Source: Bradyrhizobium sp. CCGB12
GTDB taxonomy: Bacteria; Pseudomonadota; Alphaproteobacteria; Rhizobiales; Xanthobacteraceae
Direction of reading: 5' to 3'
NCBI RefSeq assembly: GCF_024199845.1
Contig: NZ_JANADO010000001.1
Coordinates: 2,480,001 to 2,544,000 of the forward strand
DNA: 64,000 nucleotides
The position numbers and the translations under genes are program-made. Position 1 is the first letter of the stretch. Every line of letters starts with the position of its first letter. The notes under the pieces are model-generated. The model did not search any database and had not been told where the DNA came from. It saw only the letters and a program-made list of their open reading frames with translations. This document shows positions 1-10,147 of the stretch, piece by piece.

Positions 1-27
1 GCCAAAGCCGTCTGCTACAGGTAGACC

Positions 28-330
28 ATGGCGGGCCCGAAGGAGCAGCCTCTGCCGCCCGACGTCATGACCCGCGAGGACGCGGTCGAGATCCTGCGCG
101 TGTTCGTGCTGGATGGCGGGCTGTCGATGGCGTTTCAGCGCGCCTTCGAGGAGCCCGACATGTGGGGCCTGCTGCTCGTCGATCTCGCCCGCCATGCCGC
201 ACGCGCCTATGCGCGCGAGAGCGAATATACCGAGGAGGACGCCCTCAACCGGATACTGGAGATGTTCCAGGCCGAGATCGAGCGTCCCACGGACACCGGC
301 ACCACGACGCCGCGCGGCAAGGGACACTGA
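28..330 (+). CDS. DUF5076 domain protein
   Basis: A 100-residue acidic soluble protein with no signal peptide or membrane segment. I recognise it as the DUF5076 family, which in Bradyrhizobium-type genomes sits inside the pyruvate dehydrogenase operon, normally just after pdhB; pdhB would lie left of the window. The ATG at 28 is the first start in the window. The stop at 328-330 lies 2 nt before the GTG of the deaminase, so the two are probably co-translated. Function is unknown. Its operon position suggests a link with the PDH complex, but that is inference. Confidence 0.8.
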   Translation: MAGPKEQPLPPDVMTREDAVEILRVFVLDGGLSMAFQRAFEEPDMWGLLLVDLARHAARAYARESEYTEEDALNRILEMFQAEIERPTDTGTTTPRGKGH

Positions 331-332
331 CC

Positions 333-785
333 GTGGCGATCGAGTCCCATCATTTCGATCTCATGCTGGAGGCGATCCGCGAGGCGGAAGCCTCGATCGT
401 GCAAGGCGGGCTGCCGATCGGCGCCGTGCTGACGCGCGGTGGCAAGATCATCGCCCGCGGCCATAACAACCGCGTGCAGGAGAACAACGTGATCCTGCAC
501 GGCGAGATGAGCTGCCTGCGCGAGGCCGGCGTGATCTCGTTCCACGACACCGTCATGTACACCACGCTGTCGCCATGCTCGATGTGCGCCGGCGCGCTCG
601 CTTTGTTCAAGGTCCAGCTCGTGGTGATCGGAGAATCCGTCACCTTCGAGGGCTCCAAGGACATCCTCGACAAGTTCGGTATCCCCTGGATCGATCTTGC
701 CGACGACCGCTCCATCAGCATGATGAAGACGTGGCGTTCCAATCCCGCCAATGAGCGCCTGTGGCAGGGCGACATCGGCAACTAA
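333..785 (+). CDS. nucleoside/cytosine deaminase family protein
   Basis: A 150-residue zinc-dependent deaminase of the cytidine deaminase superfamily. The zinc and catalytic motifs are HGE (H56, E58) and PCSMC (C82, C85). The size and the HGE-x(n)-PCxxC layout resemble yeast-type cytosine deaminase and other single-domain nucleoside deaminases, so the exact substrate cannot be named. I chose the GTG at 333, directly after the DUF5076 stop; the open frame runs further upstream only as overlap with that gene. It lies between DUF5076 and pdhC in the same direction, a metabolically odd place for a deaminase. The enzyme class is secure, the substrate is not. Confidence 0.85.
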   Translation: MAIESHHFDLMLEAIREAEASIVQGGLPIGAVLTRGGKIIARGHNNRVQENNVILHGEMSCLREAGVISFHDTVMYTTLSPCSMCAGALALFKVQLVVIGESVTFEGSKDILDKFGIPWIDLADDRSISMMKTWRSNPANERLWQGDIGN

Positions 786-847
786 ACCTGGTCTGTTCGT
801 CTTTGATTTCGAAGGCGACGTTTTGAAAAGTTCTTCGTGAGGTCAGC

Positions 848-2191
848 ATGCCCATCAACATCCTGATGCCCGCTCTCTCGCCGACGATGGAGAAGGGCAA
901 CCTCGCCAAGTGGCTGAAGAAGGAAGGCGACAAGGTCAAATCCGGCGACGTCATCGCCGAGATCGAGACCGACAAGGCGACCATGGAGGTCGAGGCGATC
1001 GACGAAGGCACGATCGCCAAGATCCTGGTGCCCGAGGGCACGCAGGACGTGCCGGTCAACGACGTGATCGCGGTGCTCGCCGGCGAGGGCGAGGACGTGA
1101 AGGCCGCTGGTGCCGCCAAGCCCAGCGTCTCGGCCGCACCACCGAAAGCCACGGAGGCTTCCGCCGCTGCGCCGGCTCCCGCGCCGGCCGCGCCCAAGGC
1201 TGCACCGCCTCCTGCACCTGCGCCGCAGGCTGCAGCGCCTGCCGCGCAGAGCAACGGCCATGGCGGCCGGGTATTCTCGTCACCGCTCGCGCGCCGTCTC
1301 GCCAAGGACGCCGGCATCGATGTTGCGATGGTCACCGGTACCGGCCCGCACGGCCGCGTGGTCGCGCGCGACGTCGAGCAGGCCAAGTCCGGCAAGGGCC
1401 TCAAGGCACCGGCGGCGGCGCCGTCAGGCGCGCCCTCGATTGCGCCGACCATGTCGGACAAGCAGATCCTGTCGCTGTTCGAGCCCGGTTCCTACGACAT
1501 CGTTCCGCATGACGGCATGCGCCGCACGATTGCGCAGCGCCTGACCGCGTCGATCCAGAACGTCCCGCACTTCTATCTCACCATCGACTGCGACATCGGC
1601 AAGCTGCTCGCCGCGCGCGAGGAGATCAATGCGGCTGCGCCCAAGGACAAGGAAAAGAAGCCGCTCTACAAGATCTCGGTCAACGACTTCGTCATCAAGG
1701 CGATGGCGGTCGCGCTGCAGAAGATCCCGAACTGTAACGTCAGCTGGACCGAAAGCGGCATGGTCAAGCACCACCATTCCGACGTCGGCGTTGCCGTGGC
1801 GATGCCCGGCGGCCTGATCACGCCGATCATCCGCAAGGCCGAGACCAAGACGCTCTCGACCATCTCCAACGAGATGAAGGATTTTGCCGCGCGCGCCCGT
1901 TCGCGCAAGCTGAAGCCCGAGGAATATCAGGGCGGCACCACGGCGGTCTCCAACCTCGGCATGTACGGCATCAGCCACTTCACCGCCGTGATCAACCCGC
2001 CGCACGCGACCATTCTGGCCGTGGGCACCAGCGAGGAGCGTCCCGTCGTGCGCGGCGGCAAGATCGAGATCGCGCACATGATGAGCGTGACCTTGTCCTG
2101 CGATCACCGCGCCATCGACGGCGCCCTCGGTGCCGAGCTGATCGGCGCGTTCAAGCAGCTCATCGAAAATCCTGTCATGATGATGGTCTGA
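848..2191 (+). CDS. pdhC: pyruvate dehydrogenase E2, dihydrolipoamide acetyltransferase
   Basis: The E2 core enzyme, 447 residues, transfers acetyl groups from E1 to CoA through a swinging lipoyl arm. One N-terminal lipoyl domain (about 1-78) carries the modified lysine in DKATME (K43). An Ala/Pro-rich linker (about 85-140) leads to a peripheral subunit-binding domain (about 143-180, SSPLARRLAKDAG). The catalytic acyltransferase domain fills about 215-447 and ends with the active-site motif CDHRAIDGA. The ATG at 848 follows a GAGG-like stretch. It is followed by a small membrane gene and lpdA in the same direction. PDH rather than 2-oxoglutarate dehydrogenase E2 is supported by the MPINILMPALSPTM start and the context. 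Confidence 0.95.
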   Translation: MPINILMPALSPTMEKGNLAKWLKKEGDKVKSGDVIAEIETDKATMEVEAIDEGTIAKILVPEGTQDVPVNDVIAVLAGEGEDVKAAGAAKPSVSAAPPKATEASAAAPAPAPAAPKAAPPPAPAPQAAAPAAQSNGHGGRVFSSPLARRLAKDAGIDVAMVTGTGPHGRVVARDVEQAKSGKGLKAPAAAPSGAPSIAPTMSDKQILSLFEPGSYDIVPHDGMRRTIAQRLTASIQNVPHFYLTIDCDIGKLLAAREEINAAAPKDKEKKPLYKISVNDFVIKAMAVALQKIPNCNVSWTESGMVKHHHSDVGVAVAMPGGLITPIIRKAETKTLSTISNEMKDFAARARSRKLKPEEYQGGTTAVSNLGMYGISHFTAVINPPHATILAVGTSEERPVVRGGKIEIAHMMSVTLSCDHRAIDGALGAELIGAFKQLIENPVMMMV

Positions 2192-2213
2192 CGCGGCGGC
2201 GAAGGGGGCAACC

Positions 2214-2450
2214 TTGCATGTCCGTACCCGCTGGCCATGGATATCGCTGCTGCTCGGCGCCGTCGTCGCGCTCAATCCGATCGGGCTTGATTTTCTTCAG
2301 TCCGCCTTCCTGTCGGGCGAGCAACTGTCGCGGAACATCGCTCAACCCATTGTGTTGAGCGCGCTGGCCATTCTGGTCCTGGTCGGGATCATCGAATGGC
2401 TGGTCAGGTTTGTTGTCTTCAAGCGCCGCGCACGCGGCGTCACGTCTTGA
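2214..2450 (+). CDS. small membrane protein in the pdh operon
   Basis: A predicted 78-residue protein with two hydrophobic segments (about 9-24 and 45-65) and a basic C-terminus, consistent with a two-pass inner membrane protein. It starts at TTG 2214, with a purine-rich GAAGGGGG ribosome site at 2201-2208. The ATG at 2218 is in another frame and does not give a sensible product. It lies between pdhC and lpdA with short gaps, so it is probably transcribed with them. No function is recognised. Confidence 0.6.
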   Translation: MHVRTRWPWISLLLGAVVALNPIGLDFLQSAFLSGEQLSRNIAQPIVLSALAILVLVGIIEWLVRFVVFKRRARGVTS

Positions 2451-2467
2451 GTTGAACGGGAGCCGCC

Positions 2468-3889
2468 ATGGCCGATACATCCTTCGACGTCATCATCATC
2501 GGCTCCGGCCCCGGCGGCTATGTCACCGCGATCCGCGCCGCACAGCTCGGTCTCAAGACCGCGATCGTCGAGAAGTCGTATCTCGGCGGCATCTGCCTGA
2601 ACTGGGGCTGCATCCCGACCAAGGCGCTGCTGCGCTCGGCCGAGATCTATCACTACATGCAGCACGCCAAGGATTACGGCCTCTCGGCCGAAAAGGTCTC
2701 GTTCGACCCGAAGGCGGTGGTGCAGCGCTCGCGCGGCGTCTCGAAGCGGCTCAACGACGGCGTCGGCTTCCTGATGAAGAAGAACAAGGTCAGCATCATC
2801 TGGGGCGCGGCCTCGATCGATGCACCCGGCAAGGTCACGGTGAAGAAGTCCGACGTCGAGGGCCCGAAGGGCTCGCTGGGCGAGGGGACCTATCAGGCAA
2901 AGCACATCATCGTCGCGACCGGCGCGCGGCCGCGCGTGCTGCCGGGGCTCGAGCCCGACAAGAAGCTGATCTGGACCTATTTCGAGGCGATGGTACCGGA
3001 GCGGATGCCGAAGTCGCTGCTGGTGGTCGGTTCTGGTGCGATCGGCATCGAGTTTGCCTCGTTCTTCCACACCATGGGCTCTGACGTCACCGTGGTCGAG
3101 GTGCTGCCGCAGATCCTGCCGGTCGAAGACGCCGAGATCGCGGGCCTGGCCCGCAAGCGCCTGGAGAAGCTGGGCATCAAGATCATGTCCTCGACCAAGG
3201 TCACCAAGCTCGAGAAAAAGGCCGACAGCGTCGTCGCCACCATCGACGACGGCAAGGGCAAGCCGGTCACCACCGAATTCGAGCGTGTGATCTCGGCGGT
3301 CGGCGTCGTCGGCAACATCGAAAATCTCGGGCTGGAAAAGCTGGGCGTCAAGACCGACCGCGGCTGCATCGTGATCGACGGCTACGGCAAGACCAACGTC
3401 CCCGGCATCTACGCCATCGGCGACGTCGCGGGTCCCCCGATGCTCGCCCACAAGGCCGAGCATGAGGGCGTGATCTGTGTCGAGGCCATCAAGGGCCTGC
3501 ATCCGCATCCCATGGACAAGAACATGATCCCGGGCTGCACCTATTGCCATCCGCAGGTGGCATCAGTCGGCTTGACGGAAGCCAAGGCCAAGGAAAGCGG
3601 CCGTGAGATCCGCGTCGGTCGCTTCCCCTTCGTCGGTAACGGCAAGGCGATCGCGCTCGGCGAGGACCAGGGCATGGTCAAGGTGATCTTCGACAAGAAG
3701 ACCGGCCAGCTGCTCGGCGCCCACATGGTCGGCGCTGAAGTCACCGAGCTGATCCAGGGCTACGTCGTCGCCATGAACCTGGAGACCACGGAAGAGGAAC
3801 TGATGCACACGGTGTTCCCGCATCCGACGCTGTCGGAGATGATGAAGGAAGCCGTGCTGGATGCTTATGGAAGGGTGTTGAATATTTGA
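2468..3889 (+). CDS. lpdA: dihydrolipoyl dehydrogenase (E3)
   Basis: A 473-residue flavoprotein disulfide reductase that reoxidises the dihydrolipoyl groups of E2 using FAD and NAD+. It has an N-terminal dinucleotide fold GSGPGG (13-18), the redox-active disulfide GGICLNWGC (C43, C48), a second NAD-binding motif GSGAIGIEFASFF, the FAD motif YAIGD, and the C-terminal dimer-interface His-Glu pair in HPTLSE. Start ATG 2468 follows AACGGGAG. It is the last gene of the pdh run. A palindromic repeat 24 nt beyond the stop probably ends or stabilises the transcript. Confidence 0.96.
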   Translation: MADTSFDVIIIGSGPGGYVTAIRAAQLGLKTAIVEKSYLGGICLNWGCIPTKALLRSAEIYHYMQHAKDYGLSAEKVSFDPKAVVQRSRGVSKRLNDGVGFLMKKNKVSIIWGAASIDAPGKVTVKKSDVEGPKGSLGEGTYQAKHIIVATGARPRVLPGLEPDKKLIWTYFEAMVPERMPKSLLVVGSGAIGIEFASFFHTMGSDVTVVEVLPQILPVEDAEIAGLARKRLEKLGIKIMSSTKVTKLEKKADSVVATIDDGKGKPVTTEFERVISAVGVVGNIENLGLEKLGVKTDRGCIVIDGYGKTNVPGIYAIGDVAGPPMLAHKAEHEGVICVEAIKGLHPHPMDKNMIPGCTYCHPQVASVGLTEAKAKESGREIRVGRFPFVGNGKAIALGEDQGMVKVIFDKKTGQLLGAHMVGAEVTELIQGYVVAMNLETTEEELMHTVFPHPTLSEMMKEAVLDAYGRVLNI

Positions 3890-3912
3890 CGGTTGGCATC
3901 GCCGCCCAACGC

Positions 3913-3992
3913 CGTCATTGCGAGCGAAGCGAAGCAATCCAGACTGCCTCTGCGGAAAGACTCTGGATTGCTTCGCTGCGCTCGCAATGACG
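3913..3992. repeat. dispersed palindromic repeat, copy 1
   Basis: Two imperfect inverted arms: the left begins CGTCATTGCGAGCG and contains GAAGCAATCCAGA; the right is its reverse complement, ending CGCAATGACG. They enclose a short centre, so the RNA would fold into a long hairpin. The same arms occur at 18206-18292. I recognise this as the abundant REP-like palindrome of Bradyrhizobium and relatives. It separates lpdA from thrC and may act in transcript termination or 3' end protection. Confidence 0.85.
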
Positions 3993-4033
3993 AGCAGAAG
4001 AAGCTGATTGCACAATAAGAAGGAAACCAACCC

Positions 4034-5275
<1,242 letters not shown>

Positions 5276-5301
5276 CCGTGGCAATACGCCACGAATGATC
5301 C

Positions 5302-5323
5302 CTCTTCCCGTACGCGGGAAGAG
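5302..5323. repeat. perfect stem-loop downstream of thrC
   Basis: CTCTTCCCG and CGGGAAGAG form a perfect 9-bp stem with a 4-nt TACG loop, 26 nt after the thrC stop. There is no T-run on either side, so this is not a classical Rho-independent terminator. It may be a transcript-stabilising hairpin or a fragment of a dispersed repeat. Confidence 0.6.
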
Positions 5324-5357
5324 CAAAAACAATATCGACATCGCTGGGGAGAGAACA

Positions 5358-6329
5358 ATGAAGAAGGCCGTTTGGGCTGCGTTGATTGGTATTCTCGCTG
5401 TAACCGGCGCAGTCCGCGCCCAGGATTTTCCCACGCGGCCCATCACGATCATCGTGCCATTCTCGGCCGGCGGGCCATCCGACGCGATGGCACGGGTGCT
5501 GGCCGAGCGCATGCGGGTAACGCTGGGGCAGGCCGTGGTGATCGAGAACGTCACCGGCGCGGGCGGCTCGATCGGCGTTGGCCGCGCTGTGCATTCGCCG
5601 CCCGATGGCTACACCATCTCGTTCGGCCATCTCGGCACCCATGTTGCCAACGGCGCGGTCTACAAGCTCAACTACGATCTCGTCGCCGATCTTGAACCGG
5701 TGGTGCTGTTGCCGAGCAACCCGATGATCGTCGTCAGCAAGAACGCGGTGCCGGCGACCTCGCTGAAGGAGATCATCGAATGGCTGAAGTCGCGGCCGTC
5801 GCCGCCGACCGCCGGCACGGCCGGCGCGGGCTCCGGTAGCCACATCGCCGGCGTCTATTTCGAGAGCGTTACCGGCATCAAGCTGCAATATGTGCCGTAT
5901 CGCGGCACCGGTCCCGCGCTGAACGATCTCATCGCCGGACAGATCGACCTCATCGTCGACCAGACCTCCAACTCCATCAACCAGGTCCGCGCCGGCACCA
6001 TCCGCGCCTACGCCATCACCGATGACAAGCGCCTGGCCTCAGCGCCGGAGATTCCGACCGCGGAGGAGGCAGGCCTCAAGGGCTTCAACATGACGCTGTG
6101 GTCGGGCTTGTGGGTGCCGAAGGGCACGCCGAAGGAGATCGTCACGAAGCTCAACGCCGCGGCCGTGGAAGCGCTGAACGACCCTGCGGTGAGGAAGCAG
6201 CTCGAAAGCCAGGGCCTGGAGATGACGCCCAAGGATCAGCTCGCGCCCGAAGCCCTCGGCACCCGCCAGAAGGCCGAGATTGCAAAATGGTGGCCGATCA
6301 TCAAGGCGGCCAACATCAAGGTGGATTGA
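5358..6329 (+). CDS. Bug/TctC-type tripartite tricarboxylate transporter binding protein
   Basis: A 323-residue periplasmic solute-binding protein of the Bug (TctC) family. It has a cleavable Sec signal ending VRAQ (about 1-22), then the hallmark opening FPTRPITIIVPFSAGGPSD. Family-typical blocks YVPYRGTGPALNDLIAGQID and a C-terminal LWVPKGTPKEIV segment follow. The ATG at 5358 has GGGGAGAG upstream; the longer frame from 5256 would remove the signal peptide position and overlap thrC. No TctA or TctB membrane subunits are nearby, so it is an orphan receptor, which is common in this family. The ligand is unknown. Confidence 0.88.
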   Translation: MKKAVWAALIGILAVTGAVRAQDFPTRPITIIVPFSAGGPSDAMARVLAERMRVTLGQAVVIENVTGAGGSIGVGRAVHSPPDGYTISFGHLGTHVANGAVYKLNYDLVADLEPVVLLPSNPMIVVSKNAVPATSLKEIIEWLKSRPSPPTAGTAGAGSGSHIAGVYFESVTGIKLQYVPYRGTGPALNDLIAGQIDLIVDQTSNSINQVRAGTIRAYAITDDKRLASAPEIPTAEEAGLKGFNMTLWSGLWVPKGTPKEIVTKLNAAAVEALNDPAVRKQLESQGLEMTPKDQLAPEALGTRQKAEIAKWWPIIKAANIKVD

Positions 6330-6472
6330 GGCGGTCGGCGCGCGCTTGGCGTATGCCGCCAGATCATTCGACCTCATTCTGAGCGGCCGCGAACGCGGCC
6401 ATCTCGAGAGGCCTCGCGAGAAGCGGGATAGTCCCGGTTGCCGTCACCGTCGGGTTTGCGACCGCCGGACAA

Positions 6473-6859
6473 TCAGGCCGTGGTTTCGTCACCTGCTGAT
6501 AGCGCTTGCTCCAGGCACTGCATCAGATCGGAGGCGGCGAACGGCTTGCCGAGGAAGCAGATTGCACCGGCTTTGAGCGCGCGCACACGCACGCTCTCAT
6601 CCGGGAAAGCCGTGATGAAGATGAACGGCGTAGCCGAACCCTGCGCGCGCATCTGGGTCAGCAGGTCGATGCCGGTGACCAACGGCATCTGCACGTCCGC
6701 GATCACGCACGAGGTGTCGTTTGATTGGGCCGACCTCAAGAACTCCTCGGCGGAGGCGAAGGTGTGGACGATATACCCGCGTGATTCCAGGAGATTGTTG
6801 AGCGCGGCCCGCACGAAGGGATCATCGTCAAGCACCGAAATGACCGAAGCCACTGACAA
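6473..6859 (-). CDS. single-domain response regulator (receiver only)
   Basis: A receiver domain of about 128 residues with nothing after it. It shows the acidic pair in SVLDDDPF (D11-D13), phosphoacceptor D55 in CVIADVQMP, a Thr switch residue in FITAF, and the Lys in FLGKPF. I set the start at TTG 6859 because GCGAGGAG lies 7-8 nt upstream; a longer frame from GTG 6916 is possible. It lies 95 nt downstream of the FixJ-type regulator on the same strand and is probably the third gene of that operon. Without an output domain it may be a phosphate sink or act by protein contact. Confidence 0.82.
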   Translation of the reverse strand: MSVASVISVLDDDPFVRAALNNLLESRGYIVHTFASAEEFLRSAQSNDTSCVIADVQMPLVTGIDLLTQMRAQGSATPFIFITAFPDESVRVRALKAGAICFLGKPFAASDLMQCLEQALSAGDETTA

Positions 6860-6954
6860 GACGTCCGCTCCTCGCTCCGGATTGCGCTTGCCGTCGCCAC
6901 GGCCACACCTGAACACACAAGGTGGACCTCTCGGTCACCATTGGAAACTCATAC

Positions 6955-7626
6955 TTAGGTTTGTACGTCGGGCTTGCCGGGCCGAACCCCGAGCGCCTCG
7001 CTCATTCTCACCAGGTCGGCCAGCGACTTCGCGCCCATCTTCCGCATGATCTGGCCGCGATAGATCTTGACGGTGATTTCGGCCAATCCGAGTTGGGCGG
7101 CCACTTGCTTGTTCATCAGGCCGGATGTCACCAGTGACAATACGTCTCGCTCCCGTGGAGACAGTGACTCGAAGCGTGATCTGACTGTCGAGACCGTCCT
7201 GTTGAGGTCGCGGCGCTTGCGGTCCCGCTCGATCGCGGCCCGGACTGCGTCCAGGATGTCCTGGTCGCGAACCGGCTTGGTCAGGAAGTCGATCGCACCG
7301 CTCTTCATGGCCCGAACGGTCATGGGGATATCACCATGACCGGTAATGAAGATGATGGGTGTGTGGATATTCGCCTTGGCAAGATCGCTCTGCAGGTCAA
7401 GGCCACTTGCTCCGGGCAGGCGGATGTCGAGCACCAGGCAACTGGGCACTTCCGGCGGCTTGGCCTGGAGGAGTTGCGTTGCAGAGCCGAATGCTTCGAC
7501 CTTGAGGCCGACCGACTCGAACAGATTGGTGAGCGCACGGCGCATGGATGCGTCGTCGTCGACGATGAAGACGATTGGCTCATCGCCGCCTTCCTGCGCT
7601 GGCGAAGGTCCCGCGCGTTCGGTCAC
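6955..7626 (-). CDS. FixJ/NodW-type response regulator (receiver plus LuxR HTH)
   Basis: A 223-residue transcription regulator. The receiver domain (about 17-135) has acidic pocket VDDDAS, phosphoacceptor D67 in [10 protein letters not shown], switch Thr in FITGHGDIP, and Lys in FLTKPV. The LuxR/GerE helix-turn-helix (about 155-215) contains [11 protein letters not shown] and [14 protein letters not shown], the pattern of FixJ, NodW and NwsB. It starts at GTG 7626, sharing GTGA with the stop of the kinase upstream, so translation is coupled and the kinase is its obvious partner. Target genes are unknown. Confidence 0.9.
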   Translation of the reverse strand: MTERAGPSPAQEGGDEPIVFIVDDDASMRRALTNLFESVGLKVEAFGSATQLLQAKPPEVPSCLVLDIRLPGASGLDLQSDLAKANIHTPIIFITGHGDIPMTVRAMKSGAIDFLTKPVRDQDILDAVRAAIERDRKRRDLNRTVSTVRSRFESLSPRERDVLSLVTSGLMNKQVAAQLGLAEITVKIYRGQIMRKMGAKSLADLVRMSEALGVRPGKPDVQT

Positions 7627-9608
7627 GATGCTGCCTCTCGATGGACCGGCAGGGTGACCTGGAAAGTTGCCCCGCACCCCTGGTTCGGAACGGCGGCAAG
7701 TCGTCCGCCATGGGCCTCGACAATGGAGCGACAGATCGACAGCCCCATGCCCATGCCGGAGGACTTCGTGGTGAAGAACGGCATGAACAGGCGATCGGTC
7801 GCCTGTTCGCAGATGCCGACGCCGCAATCGGTGACGCTCATCAGCACCGCGTCGTCGCCGTCCGTTGCAGAGCGGATCGCCAGCTCGCGCAGGCGATCCT
7901 GGACGCCTTCCATGGCCTCGATCCCATTCATGATCAGGTTGATCAGGACCTGTTGCAATTGGATTCGATCGCCAAAGATCCTGGGCAGTGCCGACGACAG
8001 CTCCATTCGCACCGACACGGCGTGGCTGGCCATTTCCCGCTGAACCAGCGTGACGGCCTCGCGCACGACCGCGTTGGCGTCGAGCGGAACCATCTCGATG
8101 TCGGTCCGCTTGGCGAGCGCCCGAACGTGATGGATCACGTCGCTGGCACGCTTGCCGTCCTCGATGATCCACTCCACGGAGCGGCGGGCCGCCTTGAGAT
8201 CTGGCGGACTGCGCTGCAGCCAGGAGACACAGGCGTCCGCGTTTGCGATCACGGCGGCGAGCGGCTGGTTGATCTCGTGCGCAATTGAAGCTGTCAGTTC
8301 GCCCAGTGTCGTGACGCGCGTTACATGGGCGAGCTCGGCCTGCGCCTTGCGCAGCGCATCTTCGGCCTGATCGGCCCGGATGGCCGCAGTTACGTCGGTG
8401 CAGACGCCACGATAACCCAGAAAAGCGCCCTCTGCGTCGAAGAACGGCTTGCCGCTGGTCCGGACATAGATCGGCTGCCCGTTGCGGTCTCTGCTGCGAT
8501 ACACCAAGTCGCGGAACGGGACGTGGGCATCAAGCGCCTCCCGATGTAGCCGCCATTTTTCGGGTTCGAGATCTGCATCGGGTGCAATGTCCCAACGCGT
8601 GAGCCCGATCAGGCCGGCGGGGGCCGTGATGGTATCGGAGTGTTCCGATATCTGGGTCACGCGATGGTCTGGCCCTGTCTCCCAGAACCAGTCAGATGCG
8701 GTTTCGGCGTAGTCGCGAAAGCGCTGCTCGCTCTCGCGAAGCCTTCGCTCCGCCTCTTTGGTCGCCGTGACGTCAGTTACCGATCCGACAAACTCCACGC
8801 GACCGTTGGAATCCCGCATCGCCCGGGCCACCGCCCGGACGTATTTGATGGAGCCATCGGGCATCAGGAGCCGGTATTCGTGATCGTAATCCTTGCATTC
8901 CCGCGCAGCCCGAGCCGTGGTCTGTTGCACCGCGAGCCGGTCGTCCGGATGGATCCGCTGGAGCATGAAGGGGATCCTTGGCCGGGTACCCTCGTCCAAC
9001 TGGAAGATGCGATAGGTCTCCTTGGACCAGGTGATCTCTCCGGTTGCTGACCTCCAGCCGAAACTGCCGGTGTGGCTCAATTCCTGCGCCTGTGCGAGAT
9101 AATCCTCGCTCTGCCGCAACGCATTCTCCGCTTCCTTGCGCTCGGTGATGTTCTCGCAGGCGACCAGCACGATTGGCCCGCCATCGGCCCGCAGCATCGT
9201 CTTGGCGTTCTCGCGCACCCATAGTACCGAGCCGTCCTTGCGAACCTTCCGGATTTCCCAGGTGTGCGACTGATCGACGGTGTCAAGGCACAGCGCGACG
9301 CAGGCGCGGACGAAGTCGCGATCTTCCTCGAAGAAGACATCCAGCACCGATCGGCCGATCAGCTCCGCGGCCGTATAGCCCAGTTGCGCGGCGCCGAACG
9401 TGTTCACGTTGATCACGGTTCCGGCCGGATCGACCATGAAGTACATGACGGGATTGTGCTCGAAGACTTGCTGCCACTGCTTGACCGATTCGAGCAAGCT
9501 GGCGTCGCCAGGCTCAAAGCGCTGCTTCGTGGTAACAGTCTGCCTGACGCAGCCGGCGAGGAATTGCGCGGCTGACTTTCCAAACGTCCCTGCACGGCCA
9601 GCCTTCAT
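7623..9608 (-). CDS. PAS-domain sensor histidine kinase
   Basis: A predicted 661-residue soluble kinase with no clear membrane segment. Three PAS/PAC units lie roughly at residues 30-145, 155-270 and 280-400; each ends in a PAC-like segment ([28 protein letters not shown]). The dimerisation/phosphoacceptor helix has [15 protein letters not shown], the HEINQPL class seen in FixL- and DctB-like kinases. The ATPase domain shows [16 protein letters not shown] and [14 protein letters not shown]. Start ATG 9608 has GGGAGAAG 8 nt upstream; the open frame extends to 9800 without support. No heme-binding His context is obvious, so oxygen sensing cannot be claimed. Confidence 0.9.
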   Translation of the reverse strand: MKAGRAGTFGKSAAQFLAGCVRQTVTTKQRFEPGDASLLESVKQWQQVFEHNPVMYFMVDPAGTVINVNTFGAAQLGYTAAELIGRSVLDVFFEEDRDFVRACVALCLDTVDQSHTWEIRKVRKDGSVLWVRENAKTMLRADGGPIVLVACENITERKEAENALRQSEDYLAQAQELSHTGSFGWRSATGEITWSKETYRIFQLDEGTRPRIPFMLQRIHPDDRLAVQQTTARAARECKDYDHEYRLLMPDGSIKYVRAVARAMRDSNGRVEFVGSVTDVTATKEAERRLRESEQRFRDYAETASDWFWETGPDHRVTQISEHSDTITAPAGLIGLTRWDIAPDADLEPEKWRLHREALDAHVPFRDLVYRSRDRNGQPIYVRTSGKPFFDAEGAFLGYRGVCTDVTAAIRADQAEDALRKAQAELAHVTRVTTLGELTASIAHEINQPLAAVIANADACVSWLQRSPPDLKAARRSVEWIIEDGKRASDVIHHVRALAKRTDIEMVPLDANAVVREAVTLVQREMASHAVSVRMELSSALPRIFGDRIQLQQVLINLIMNGIEAMEGVQDRLRELAIRSATDGDDAVLMSVTDCGVGICEQATDRLFMPFFTTKSSGMGMGLSICRSIVEAHGGRLAAVPNQGCGATFQVTLPVHREAAS

Positions 9609-9895
9609 CGCAGATGCTTCTCCCGGCGCTCTCTGCGTGAACACAAGTAGAGCACGTTGCCGCCAGAGGAGCAATTCCGGCCAAAGTCGGATGGCGGTTA
9701 CGATATTCGGATTGGAATTGGCTGCTTCCCGCCGTTCACCGCAGCGCATCACGCGCGCCGTGTCAGCCAACTTTTCGCGGTGGCCGTGCAGTCGATGCAT
9801 CGTGCGCCGTCTCGTTGAACATGAGCGCGCGAGACCCCGGGCGACTACGGGACAAACCTAGGTATAGCTCCTCCAATCCTAGTCATGTCGGCCAT
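9609..9895. other. intergenic region upstream of the kinase
   Basis: This part of the gap must hold the promoter of the leftward kinase-regulator operon. Longer minus-strand frames continue through it but have no ribosome site or recognisable product. Near its right end AACCTAGGTAT and CCTAGTCATG repeat a CCTAG core, which could be an operator half-site pair; this is only a visual observation. Confidence 0.3.
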
Positions 9896-10132
9896 TTACC
9901 TCCGTACAATTGAGCACCTCGTACCCGACAGACTAATGTCACGACCATCGGGAGTGTCGACCAGCCAATCGTAGCAATCGCAAGAGAACTGGTCCGAAGC
10001 GTACGGCCAAGGCGCCTCACCGACAGGCACACGACCAAGGGCGAGGCCGCCGTATTTCTCGACACGCAGCCGTCGCGGCAATTCGCGACCCGCGTGAGGT
10101 CGAAGGGAACGAACTGGCAAGAACGCAAGCAA
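9896..10132 (-). CDS. possible small hypothetical protein
   Basis: An open frame of 78 codons. The C-terminal two thirds read like real protein: a polar block with WPYASDQFSCDCYDWL followed by DTPDGRDISLSGTRCS, and codon choice with GC-rich third positions. The N-terminus is unclear: no good ribosome site is visible, and the true start may be internal. It is divergent from the small Cys-rich gene at 10148. A longer shadow frame on the same strand (9883-10236) is less convincing. It could be a conserved mini-protein or non-coding; I cannot decide. Confidence 0.35.
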   Translation of the reverse strand: MLAFLPVRSLRPHAGRELPRRLRVEKYGGLALGRVPVGEAPWPYASDQFSCDCYDWLVDTPDGRDISLSGTRCSIVRR

Positions 10133-10147
10133 CAGAGTGAGACGACA

